Positions 8,128 through 15,744 of a DNA stretch of 45,788 nucleotides are shown here, piece by piece. The notes under the pieces are model-generated. The model saw only the letters and a list, made by a program, of their open reading frames with translations. It was not told the origin of the DNA and did no database searches. This stretch comes from an uncultured Lentisphaerota bacterium (lineage in GTDB: Bacteria; Verrucomicrobiota; Lentisphaeria; Oligosphaerales; CAITYL01). Made by a program: the position numbers and the translations under genes. The first letter of the stretch is position 1; every line of letters begins with the position of its first letter. Where the stretch lies: positions 1-45,788 of the forward strand of contig CAITYL010000396.1 in the NCBI GenBank assembly GCA_903896595.1, in the 5' to 3' direction.

Positions 8128-9804
8128 TCAGCGCAGGCTCAAGCGTTTGTACTTGCCGCGCCGATGAAGCAGGCGGTCCTGATTGCCGGCCTGCAACACT
8201 TTTTCCTCATAATCGCGGAACGACCCTTCGTACCAGTGAACCCGGCCCTCGCCCTCGAAAACCAGCAGGTGGGTGCAGACGCGATCCAGGAAGAAACGAT
8301 CATGGCTGATGACCATGACGCAGCCGGAAAAGTCGATGAGTGCCTGCTCCAGAACGCGCATCGTGTTGACATCCAAGTCGTTGGTCGGCTCATCCAAGAG
8401 GATTAGATTGGCGCCACGCCGGAGCAGCTTGGCCAGGTGCACACGGTTGCGCTCGCCGCCGGACAACTGGCCAACTTTTTTCTGCTGCTGGGTGCCGCGG
8501 AAATTGAAGCGGCTCACATAGGCGCGGCCATTGATGGTGCGCTCGCCGAACGGCATTTCGTCGTTGCCGCCGGTGATCTCCTCATACACGGATTTCTGGC
8601 CATCGAGGGCATCGCGGTGCTGATCCACATACGCCAGGCTGACCGTGCTGCCCAATTCCAGCGTGCCGGCGTCCGGCGTTTCCTGGCCGATAATCATGCG
8701 GAACAGGGTGGTCTTGCCAACCCCGTTGGGGCCGACCACGCCAACCACCGCGCCACGCGGCAGGTCGAAGCTGACGTCGTGCAGCAGATTCGTGCCGCCA
8801 TACCCCTTGCTCACCCCCTTAATGGAAAGAACCCGGTCTCCCAAGCGGGGGCCGGGCGGAATCTGAATCGTGATGTCATCCTTGGGCAACTCGGCCGCCT
8901 GCCCCGCCAATTCGTCATACCGCTCGATGCGGGCGCGGCTCTTTTTGCGCCGCCCCTCGGGTGAGGCCTGAATCCATTCCAATTCCCGTGCCAACACCTT
9001 CTGGCGCGCCGATTCCTTCTTTTCACTCATCCGCAGCAGATCGCCCTTCTGCTTCAGCCAGGAGGAATAATTCCCCTCGAACGGCAGGCCGCGGCCATTC
9101 TCCAGCTCCAGTATCCACTTGGTAATATTGTCGAGGAAATACCGGTCGTGGGTGACGATAATGACCGTACCGTGATACTCGCGCAAGGTCTGCTCAAGCC
9201 AAGCCACGGTTTCGGCGTCCAAATGATTGGTCGGCTCGTCCAGCAGTAGCAGGTCGGGCTTCTCCAGTAATGCCTTGCAAAGCGCGACACGGCGGCGTTC
9301 GCCGCCGGACAAGGTGGTCACATCGGCGTCGTCCGGCGGCAGCACCAAGGCGTCGGAGGCGACATCGAGCAGGCGGTCAACTTCCCAACCATCGACTTTG
9401 TCGATCTCGGTCTGAAGCCGGTCCATCTCGTCCCCCAGCTTGTCCATCTCCGCCTGGGGCAGGCTCTCGCCCATCTTGGCGCAGACCGCGTCATAGCGGG
9501 CAATCAGCGCATGGACCGGGGCCAGCGCCTCCTCCAGATTGCCACGCACCGTCTTGGCCGGATCGAGTTGCGGCTCCTGCGGCACAAAAACCACACGCAT
9601 CCCCTTGGTGAGCTGGGCGGTGCCCATGAACTCGGTGTCCACCCCGGCCATGATCCGCAACAGGGTGGATTTGCCGGCGCCGTTCTCGCCAACCACGCCG
9701 ATCTTGGCGCCGTAATAGAACGACAGGCTGATCCCCTCCAGAACCGGCTTGTCGTTGTAGGTCTTGCACACATCGCTCATCGAGAACACAAATTGCGGCG
9801 GCAT
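8128..9804 (-). CDS. ettA: Energy-dependent translational throttle protein EttA (ABC-F ATPase)
   Basis: An ABC-F protein that binds the ribosomal E site and gates entry into elongation according to ATP/ADP level; it has no membrane part. The 558 residues match E. coli EttA in length. Two ABC domains are present: GENGAGKSTLL / LSGGERRRVAL / LLLLDEPTNHLD, and GPNGVGKTTLF / LSGGERNRVHLA / LILLDEPTNDLD, joined by the charged ABC-F linker (EWIQASPEGRRKKSRARIER). It ends with the basic GKYKRLSLR. AAGGAAAG precedes the ATG. The broken serine hydrolase begins at its stop codon. Confidence 0.96.
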   Translation of the reverse strand: MPPQFVFSMSDVCKTYNDKPVLEGISLSFYYGAKIGVVGENGAGKSTLLRIMAGVDTEFMGTAQLTKGMRVVFVPQEPQLDPAKTVRGNLEEALAPVHALIARYDAVCAKMGESLPQAEMDKLGDEMDRLQTEIDKVDGWEVDRLLDVASDALVLPPDDADVTTLSGGERRRVALCKALLEKPDLLLLDEPTNHLDAETVAWLEQTLREYHGTVIIVTHDRYFLDNITKWILELENGRGLPFEGNYSSWLKQKGDLLRMSEKKESARQKVLARELEWIQASPEGRRKKSRARIERYDELAGQAAELPKDDITIQIPPGPRLGDRVLSIKGVSKGYGGTNLLHDVSFDLPRGAVVGVVGPNGVGKTTLFRMIIGQETPDAGTLELGSTVSLAYVDQHRDALDGQKSVYEEITGGNDEMPFGERTINGRAYVSRFNFRGTQQQKKVGQLSGGERNRVHLAKLLRRGANLILLDEPTNDLDVNTMRVLEQALIDFSGCVMVISHDRFFLDRVCTHLLVFEGEGRVHWYEGSFRDYEEKVLQAGNQDRLLHRRGKYKRLSLR

Positions 9805-9850
9805 ATCAGTCTTTCCTTATCCTATCACACTTCACGTGATTCCAAAATCA

Positions 9851-9933
9851 ACCGCAAAGATCGCAGAGATCGCAAAGATATAACAACTTAAAAATGAGCA
9901 AGTAATCTTTGCGTTCTTTGCGTTCTTTGTGGT
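9851..9933. repeat. Family C hairpin repeat, copy 1
   Basis: The 307-bp gap between ettA and zwf has no gene. It holds an imperfect palindrome made of short tandem units: CCGCAAAGATCGCAGAGATC at the left and ATCTTTGCGTTCTTTGCGTT at the right, around an AT-rich loop. Similar 10-11-base units recur at 19281, 19724, 41830, 42821, 44490 and 45295. Confidence 0.8.
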
Positions 9934-10060
9934 AGAATAAAAATTTGAAGTTCGGGGTGGTACTATACTGCGTTTGGCTGAAGGTAATTAAGATTTTACC
10001 CTAACGCGGCATATAATGCTTCGCGGCCAAACCACCGGGGGCCGGTAACCGGCGCGGTTC

Positions 10061-10101
10061 GACTCGGACATGTCCGACCAGTCTGACTCGTCTGACCAAC
10101 C
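10061..10101. repeat. Short degenerate tandem repeat (family E)
   Basis: About 40 bases just after the zwf stop consist of repeated TCNGAC units (GACTCGGACATGTCCGACCA then GTCTGACTCGTCTGACCAA). CGGACATGTCCG is a perfect palindrome. No function is apparent; it may help form a terminator hairpin. Confidence 0.5.
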
Positions 10102-10111
10102 GGAACGAACA

Positions 10112-11632
10112 TCAGGCGCCGAGGCGCCAGCGCCGGCCATCATCGGCCAGCAGGCGGGCGGCGGCGGGCGGGCCCCAGGAACCGGCGGGATAGGGCTGCA
10201 ACGGGCAGATGCCGTCGGCACCGGCAGCCGCCCAGGCGTCCAGCACCGGTTGCCAAAACTGCCAGGACCGCCGCACCAGCTCGCCGGAAAGAAACAAGGT
10301 CTGGTCCCCCAGCATGACATCCAGTAATAACCGCTGATAGGCATCGGGCGGATCCGCCTTAAACGCTTCGCGGTAGGAGACATCCAAGTTCATCGCGCTC
10401 ATGCATAGTTTGGGGCCGGGACGCTTGGCCTGGATGGTGAGTTCAATACCCTCGTCCGGCTGCACCCGCATAACGAGCACATTGGGCGCCAGATCTTCGG
10501 GATTGAGCGGGGCGAAGATGGAATGGGGCACTGGCTTGAGCGTCAGCGCGATCTCCGTCACCCGCTTGGCCAAGCGTTTGCCGGTGCGCAGATAGAACGG
10601 TACGCCGGCCCAGCGCCAGTCATCCACGAACAGACGGGCGGCCAAATAAGTTTCGGTGGCGGAATCCGCGGGCACGCCCGGTTCGGTGCAATAACCGGCG
10701 CCGGCAGGACCGGCACCGTATTGGCCGCGCACCAGATCGGCGGCGATCCGCGCGGGCGTCCACGGGCGCAAGGTGTCGAGCAGGCGCAGTTTTTCCGCCT
10801 CCAGCGCGGCGGCGTCAAAGCGCGGCGGCGCGTCCATGGCCACCAGGGCGAGAAGCTGGAGCAGGTGGTTCTGGCACATATCACGCAACACCCCGGTGGC
10901 ATCGAAATAACCGGCCCGATGCCCCACGCCCACCTCCTCGGCCACTGTAATCTGGACATGGTCGATGGAATCGCGGTTCCAGATCGGCGCAAACACGCGG
11001 TTGGCAAAGCGCAGCATGAGGATGTTCTGGACCGTGTCCTTGCCCAGGTAATGGTCAATCCGGTAAAGCTGTTCCGGGCGCAGGACGCGGGCCAGACGCT
11101 GGTCCAGCTCATCGGCGGTGCGGAGATCGCGGCCAAACGGCTTTTCCACGACCACCCGGCGCCAGGGCCCGGTGGCCGGCGTCGCCGTGGTCAGGCCAGC
11201 CGCCGCCAGACGCTCGCAAACCGGCGCGTACAGCTCCGGCGGCAGGGCCAGATAAAACGCACGATTGCCGCCAGTGCCGAACCGGAGCTCAAGTTCCGCC
11301 AGGCGCGCCGCCAGCGCGGCATGACCCGCGGCGTCGTCATACCCCCCGGTCTGATAAAAACACCGCCCGGCCAACGCCTGGCCGGCAGCGCCCGGACACG
11401 CCTCCGTCACTTGGCGGGCAAAATCCGCGTCCGTCAACGGTGTGCGGCCATAGCCTAGCAGAAAAAAATGCTCCGGCAACAGGCGGCGTTCCCCGGCCAG
11501 GGCGGCCAAGGCCGGCAGCAGCTTGCGCCGAGCCAGATCGCCGGATGCCCCGAACAAAATGGCGGCACATGGCCCGGGACCGCGTTCGAGGCACAGCAGG
11601 TCGGTGGTCGTGATCCGCGGCGTTACCTGCAT
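10112..11632 (-). CDS. zwf: Glucose-6-phosphate 1-dehydrogenase
   Basis: Oxidises glucose-6-phosphate to 6-phosphogluconolactone with NAD(P)+, the entry to the oxidative pentose phosphate and Entner-Doudoroff routes. The N-terminal Rossmann motif GASGDLARRKLLPAL (about residues 29-43) and the active-site signature RIDHYLGKDTVQNILMLRFA are intact. At 506 residues the length is normal. GGGAGGA lies just before the ATG. It is divergent from azoR across a 188-bp promoter region and has no pentose-phosphate neighbours here. Confidence 0.97.
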   Translation of the reverse strand: MQVTPRITTTDLLCLERGPGPCAAILFGASGDLARRKLLPALAALAGERRLLPEHFFLLGYGRTPLTDADFARQVTEACPGAAGQALAGRCFYQTGGYDDAAGHAALAARLAELELRFGTGGNRAFYLALPPELYAPVCERLAAAGLTTATPATGPWRRVVVEKPFGRDLRTADELDQRLARVLRPEQLYRIDHYLGKDTVQNILMLRFANRVFAPIWNRDSIDHVQITVAEEVGVGHRAGYFDATGVLRDMCQNHLLQLLALVAMDAPPRFDAAALEAEKLRLLDTLRPWTPARIAADLVRGQYGAGPAGAGYCTEPGVPADSATETYLAARLFVDDWRWAGVPFYLRTGKRLAKRVTEIALTLKPVPHSIFAPLNPEDLAPNVLVMRVQPDEGIELTIQAKRPGPKLCMSAMNLDVSYREAFKADPPDAYQRLLLDVMLGDQTLFLSGELVRRSWQFWQPVLDAWAAAGADGICPLQPYPAGSWGPPAAARLLADDGRRWRLGA

Positions 11633-11820
11633 GACACAGTCCTCCCAAAGTCCGACACGAAATCACTATAGCCGCCAAAAGACCATGCCGAGTAGAATGT
11701 TCCGACCGGTAGAAGCGTTCCCACGTCACGTTTGCGGATCAGCGTTGCCGCCGTCATATTCCGGGCAGGCCCGGTTTTTGTGCCGAGCTTGAAGACGCAA
11801 CCCCCAGAGGAGTCAAGATC

Positions 11821-12447
11821 ATGGCTACCGTGCTGTATCTGCAGGCCTCGCCGCGCAAACCACAGGAGTCGTACTCGTCCAGGGCCGCCGCCGCCTTCAT
11901 CGAGGCGTACCGCAAGCTTCACCCCGACGACCAGGTGATGACCCGGAATGTCTTTGATTCCACCCTGCCGGAATTCAACCAGGCCGCGGCCGACGGCAAG
12001 TACGCCATCATGCACGGCAAGCCGCACACCCCGGAACAGGCGGCCGCCTGGCGGGGCGTGGAACACGAGGCGGCCATCTTCAAGGCGGTGGACAAGGTCG
12101 TGCTGTCGGCGCCGATGTGGAATTTCGGCATCCCCTACCGGCTGAAACAGTATCTGGATGTAATGGTGCAGCCGACCCTGACCTTCAGTTTTGATCCCGT
12201 CAAAGGCTACGAGGGTCTGGTCAAGGGCAAGCCGGTGCTGCTGGTGTTGGCGCGCGGCGGCGAGTATCCCACGGGCTCCCCCGTGGACTTCCAGTTGCCG
12301 TACCTGAAATTCATTTTCCAGTTCATCGGCTTCACCGACATCCGCACCCTGCTTGTCGAGCCGGCCCTGGCCAGCGGCCCGGACGTGGCGGCGGCAAAGC
12401 TGGCCGCGGCGATCCAGCAGGCACCAACCCTGGCCGCGACGTTCTGA
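11821..12447 (+). CDS. azoR: FMN-dependent NADH:quinone/azo reductase AzoR
   Basis: A flavodoxin-fold reductase that uses FMN and NAD(P)H for two-electron reduction of quinones and azo compounds, usually in detoxification. The 208 residues match the family: N-terminal YLQASPRKPQESYSSRAAAA binds the FMN phosphate, SAPMWNFGIPYRLKQYLD contacts the flavin ring, and LARGGEYPTGSPVD follows. GAGGAG lies ahead of the ATG. It is divergent from zwf, which supplies NADPH; shared stress control is plausible but no operator is visible. Confidence 0.93.
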   Translation: MATVLYLQASPRKPQESYSSRAAAAFIEAYRKLHPDDQVMTRNVFDSTLPEFNQAAADGKYAIMHGKPHTPEQAAAWRGVEHEAAIFKAVDKVVLSAPMWNFGIPYRLKQYLDVMVQPTLTFSFDPVKGYEGLVKGKPVLLVLARGGEYPTGSPVDFQLPYLKFIFQFIGFTDIRTLLVEPALASGPDVAAAKLAAAIQQAPTLAATF

Positions 12448-12496
12448 TAAAAATTACGCTTCAAGGTGATTCCAAAATTAACGAGGTTTTCCTATA

Positions 12497-12652
12497 ACCG
12501 GGAGCCGCCCGTCCTCGGGCGGACGAACCCGTCATCGTCAGAGACGTGCAGATTTGGTCTGACGGACGGTAACCTCACAGAAATGGCGGAACTGCTGTGA
12601 CGCCATCGAGTTCCGCCCGAGGACGGGCGGCTCCCGGTCTTGAAATAACGCC
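12497..12652. repeat. Family B dispersed inverted repeat, copy 1
   Basis: About 156 bp with inverted ends: ACCGGGAGCCGCCCGTCCTC at the left and its complement (GAGGACGGGCGGCTCCCGGT) at the right, flanked by TTGAAATAACGCC. The middle (AAATGGCGGAACTGCTG) resembles the middle of the copy at 14290-14442. It encodes no protein and looks like a small non-autonomous element. Confidence 0.85.
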
Positions 12653-12658
12653 GAGATT

Positions 12659-12704
12659 AAAAAGCGGCAAAGGAATTGCCGCACTCCAAAAACGGTGCCG
12701 CCTT
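12659..12704. repeat. Repeat D, copy 1
   Basis: AAAGCGGCAAAGGAATTGCC with GCACTCCAA and AACGGTGCC recurs almost unchanged at 41916-41955. It contains the palindrome CGGCAAAGGAATTGCCG. In both places it sits next to another repeat (B here, C there). Confidence 0.8.
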
Positions 12705-12721
12705 TTGAATTTTAATTGGAA

Positions 12722-12916
12722 TTACGGGCGGGTCAGCCGTGCATAGAACAGGGGCTGGGCGGCGGTGACAACGAAGGCACCGCCGACCGGGCCTTGGGCA
12801 AAAACACGCCGGGAAAAGTCATATTTCCGATAGGTCAGTCCGGTTAGCCACGGCGCCGTCACCCGGGCGGCCACGCGATCGACCAAGAGTGGGGCATTGC
12901 CGGGATTATACTGCAT
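12722..12916 (-). pseudogene. Possible C-terminal fragment of an unknown protein
   Basis: A 64-codon stretch (YRKYDFSRRVFAQGPVGGAF near the middle) with protein-like composition and a stop at 12722, but no ribosome site and no room for a full gene upstream. It looks like the tail of a larger carbohydrate-related protein; I cannot name the family. Repeats B and D lie just beyond its 3' end. Confidence 0.3.
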
Positions 12917-12929
12917 TAGGGTGAAAATT

Positions 12930-13213
12930 TAATTAAACCGCAGATTGCCGAATGTTGAACCGCAGAATCTTGAGGTCGTTGCTGTTCTTCAGTGGATTTC
13001 CGACGTATAACCACGGCCTGGGCCAGCCCTTCCGCCCACGTTTTTTTCATTTATGATCTTGAGTTTACTTTTTATGGGTTCACCCTGGTTTTTATAAGGG
13101 TAAAAATAACGATGGTGCCGTCAGTTACAAAACAATGTCAACGTTAGATTGATTGTATAAGGTATGATCCATTGCGCTCAATCAGCGTTATGTTACTTAT
13201 AAGAGATGAGTAA
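12930..13213. other. AT-rich intergenic region before the SGNH gene
   Basis: About 280 bp, clearly poorer in GC than its surroundings, with no open frame. A small hairpin followed by A-rich sequence lies at 13081-13108 (ACCCT...AGGGT). TATAAGGTATGAT at about 13157-13169 could hold a -10 element for the downstream SGNH gene. Nothing else is recognised. Confidence 0.4.
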
Positions 13214-14446
13214 TTGAAACTTATCCGCAAGTTAATCCAACGTCTCGGCACACGGAGTAAAATTAACGATATGATCAACGCGCGTGGCTCGCTTGCCTGT
13301 CTTAAAAAGGCCATCAATGCGAAAACGGTAAGGATGGGGTTCATTGGCGGTTCAATAACCGAAGCGCATCGGGAATCCAACTGGCCGTATTTTATCAACG
13401 GCTGGTTTGTCAAAACCTTCCCCGCTGTCCGGTATATCTGGGAAAACGCGGCCATTGGCGGCACCGGCAGTCTCAGCGGGATCATGCGTGCCCAACGCGA
13501 TTTGATTGACACCCGCTGCGACATTGTCTTTGTCGAATACGCCGTGAACGACGGGCCTGGCGAAGAAACGATGCGCACGCGCGAAGGTTTGGTGCGAAAG
13601 CTCTTGGAGGAAAAGCGGGATGTGGTCTTCGTCTATACGTATTGCCAGGGCATGTACGCGGCGATGACCGGGGGCGATCTGCCGCCGTCCATTGCCGAGC
13701 TGGAATTACTTGCGGGGCGCTACAATATCCCCTCCATCTGGATGGGGCATCACGCCTACCACGAGGTGAAGGCGGGCCGGATGTCGTGGGAGGCCTGGCT
13801 TCCCGATGGACTGCATCCCGAATATATGGGGAGCGGTGTCTATGCCGAGCCGGTGATCGAGTATCTCGAAAACGAGCTTAACGCTCCGGATCATTCGCCA
13901 ATTCCCCACGGGAAGGCGCTGCCCTCGCCCCACAACTCAAACCACTTCCAGCACATTTCTGAAATCCCCTTTGCCGCCATCTCCTTGCATGGCCCGTGGG
14001 CGGAGATGCGCGAGGTGATGCTGCCGTGGTACCGCACGGTGTTATCCACGGCGGCGGACGGCGCGGGACTTTCCTTGAGTTTCACGGGGCGCGCCCTCTG
14101 CGCCATGCTCAATTTCGGCAAGATGTCGGGGATCCTTAACTACCGCGTTGACGGCGGCGAATGGCGGGAGTTTGTCGGTGAACGATGCGCGTGGGTGCCC
14201 GATAAAAACTGGTGTCGGCCGGTGCTCTTCGCCGACGACTTGGGCGGCGGCACGCATCTTTTCGAGCTTACGGTGACGCATGGCACAAACGGCGTCATTT
14301 CAAGACCGGGAGCCGCCCGTCTCGGGCGGACATCGACGGCGTCACCGCGGTACCGCCTTGTTCCTGGGGGTGCCGTCACCTCAATCCACAGGGAACCGCC
14401 GATGGCGGAAACGGGTTCGTCCGCCCGAGACGGGCGGCTCCCATGA
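13214..14446 (+). CDS. SGNH/GDSL hydrolase with repeat-derived C-terminus
   Basis: An esterase-like SGNH hydrolase. The nucleophile motif is FIGGSITEA (serine about 47), followed by VEYAVND (block III) and LPDGLHPEYMG (the Asp-x-x-His block). A beta-rich part follows from about residue 230 (HGPWAEMREVMLPWYRTVL). No signal peptide is visible. From about residue 359 the protein is read straight through family B repeat sequence (14290-14442), so the last 50 or so residues (RPGAARLGRTSTASPRYRLV onward) are not native and the original end is lost. The start is TTG at 13214; ATG 13271 is the alternative. It probably removes acyl groups from glycans. Confidence 0.8.
   Translation: MKLIRKLIQRLGTRSKINDMINARGSLACLKKAINAKTVRMGFIGGSITEAHRESNWPYFINGWFVKTFPAVRYIWENAAIGGTGSLSGIMRAQRDLIDTRCDIVFVEYAVNDGPGEETMRTREGLVRKLLEEKRDVVFVYTYCQGMYAAMTGGDLPPSIAELELLAGRYNIPSIWMGHHAYHEVKAGRMSWEAWLPDGLHPEYMGSGVYAEPVIEYLENELNAPDHSPIPHGKALPSPHNSNHFQHISEIPFAAISLHGPWAEMREVMLPWYRTVLSTAADGAGLSLSFTGRALCAMLNFGKMSGILNYRVDGGEWREFVGERCAWVPDKNWCRPVLFADDLGGGTHLFELTVTHGTNGVISRPGAARLGRTSTASPRYRLVPGGAVTSIHREPPMAETGSSARDGRLP
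14290..14442. repeat. Family B dispersed inverted repeat, copy 2 (inside a CDS)
   Basis: About 153 bp with inverted ends: GACCGGGAGCCGCCCGTCTC at the left and GAGACGGGCGGCTCCC at the right, preceded by GGCGTCATTTCAA as in the other copies. It overlaps the 3' end of the SGNH gene and supplies its C-terminal codons and stop. Confidence 0.9.
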
Positions 14447-14497
14447 CCGTGTTGGGCCGCCATGGCGCGCCCTTGAATAGGCCATTTCTGCCTGTTC

Positions 14498-15481
14498 TCA
14501 ACGGTCGGAGCGCGGGCCGTAGCGGATGTCATCCAGGCGGATGGCGGGCGCCGGCAGGGGGTGGCCGGCGAGGAATTCCCGCACCAGGGTGGCCGCGGCA
14601 TCCGGATCGCCGCCGGGCAGCCAATAAATGGGGTGCCCCTCGCGTTCGAGCTTGCGGTACCAGATGTCCTGGGCCCGGCACAGCCGGCGGATGCCCGCCA
14701 GCAAGTTATCGCGCATGGTCTTGAGGTCGATGTCACCCCGCAGATGCCGGCTGACCCAGCGGTATTCCAAGCCAAAGAAATCCAGCCGTTCCCACGACAG
14801 GCCGGCCTGGTGCAACCCGGCCACTTCCTCCATCAAGCCGGCACGCAGGCGGGCGTCCAGCCGTTCGACAATCCGGCCATGGGTTTCGGAACGCGGATAA
14901 TAGGGGCCCAGCAGCAGGAACCGGGCATCGAGCGCCGGACCGGGCACCGGCCGCCCCTCGCCGCGGCTGAAGGCAATGTCAAGGGCGCGCAGGATGCGCC
15001 GGCGCTGGGACTTGTCAGTTCGCTCATGAATATCCGGCGCCGTGCGTTCAAGCAGCAGCAGCAGGGCGGCATCGTCGAGCGCCGCCCATTCCTGCCGGCG
15101 TGCCGAGTCCGGCCCCTCGCCTTCCAGCGTGTAATCATCCAGGAGCGCCTTAAGATAGAGCGGCGTGCCGCCGACCGCCACCGGCAGGCGGCCGCGGGCA
15201 TGGATGTCGGCGATGGCCAGTCGCGCCAGTTCCAAATAGCGGAACAGATGAAACGCCTCGGCCGGGCCGGCCACGTCCAGCAGGTGGTGCGGAACCGCAG
15301 CCGCGCCGCAACCATATTCTTCAAGGTCCTTGCCGGTGCCCAGGTCCAGGCCGCGATAAACCTGGCGCGAATCCAGGCTGACGATTTCGCCTTGAAACCG
15401 GCGCGCCAAGGCCACTCCCAGCCGCGTCTTGCCGGTGGCGGTCGGTCCGATCACGCAAACACAAGGAATAGTCGTGCCCAT
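14498..15481 (-). CDS. miaA: tRNA dimethylallyltransferase MiaA
   Basis: Transfers a dimethylallyl group to N6 of adenosine 37 in tRNAs that read UNN codons. The ATG at 15481 gives 327 residues, close to the usual length, and starts directly before the P-loop (MGTTIPCVCVIGPTATGKT). DSRQVYRGLDLGTGK is the substrate-binding motif, VGGTPLYLKALLDDY the family's GGTGLY variant, and LRALDIAFSRGEG and EYRW follow. An upstream in-frame start at 15676 would run through repeat sequence and is rejected. The sequence just upstream is a composite family A repeat. Confidence 0.95.
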   Translation of the reverse strand: MGTTIPCVCVIGPTATGKTRLGVALARRFQGEIVSLDSRQVYRGLDLGTGKDLEEYGCGAAAVPHHLLDVAGPAEAFHLFRYLELARLAIADIHARGRLPVAVGGTPLYLKALLDDYTLEGEGPDSARRQEWAALDDAALLLLLERTAPDIHERTDKSQRRRILRALDIAFSRGEGRPVPGPALDARFLLLGPYYPRSETHGRIVERLDARLRAGLMEEVAGLHQAGLSWERLDFFGLEYRWVSRHLRGDIDLKTMRDNLLAGIRRLCRAQDIWYRKLEREGHPIYWLPGGDPDAAATLVREFLAGHPLPAPAIRLDDIRYGPRSDR

Positions 15482-15538
15482 GGCCGGGCAATGTAACCGT
15501 GCCGGCGGTCCCGCGCCATGGGGCGTATGATAAGGGTG

Positions 15539-15613
15539 CATGACTGTTTTGTCGGACGTTGTTGGGGCCACCCTTTTGGAAAAGGGTGCTCCCTTTGCGG
15601 ATTCCGCAGGCCG
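15539..15613. repeat. Family A repeat, left half of a composite copy
   Basis: Starts CATGACTGTTTTGTCGGACG, like the copies at 1782 and 23603, and ends TGCGGATTCCGCAGGCCGC. That end pairs with GCGGCCTGCGGAATCCGCA at 15650, so with the next entry it forms a 205-bp element of overall inverted-repeat design between miaA and the kinase. Confidence 0.85.
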
Positions 15614-15649
15614 CTCCAGCGCAACCATCCACGATTGGGGCAACAGGGG

Positions 15650-15744
15650 CGGCCTGCGGAATCCGCAAAAAGGCACAAAAAGGTTTTATGGAGGGTTTGG
15701 GAACCGCCTTTCCTCAAAAGGAGGTTCCCAACTACCCACCTAAT
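15650..15744. repeat. Family A repeat, right half of a composite copy
   Basis: GCGGCCTGCGGAATCCGCA, then a spacer, then GGAGGGTTTGGGAACCGCC to GGAGGTTCCCAAC, closely matching 37-134 and, inverted, 23603-23709. Its right edge reaches the TAG stop (15740-15742) of the histidine kinase gene. Confidence 0.88.

Noticed and set aside
12497..14442. A composite transposon bounded by the two family B repeats
   Set aside because: No transposase lies between them, and the right copy reads into the end of an ordinary hydrolase gene.
15482..15676. An N-terminal extension of MiaA
   Set aside because: The extra 65 codons come from family A repeat DNA, and the P-loop begins just after the ATG at 15481.
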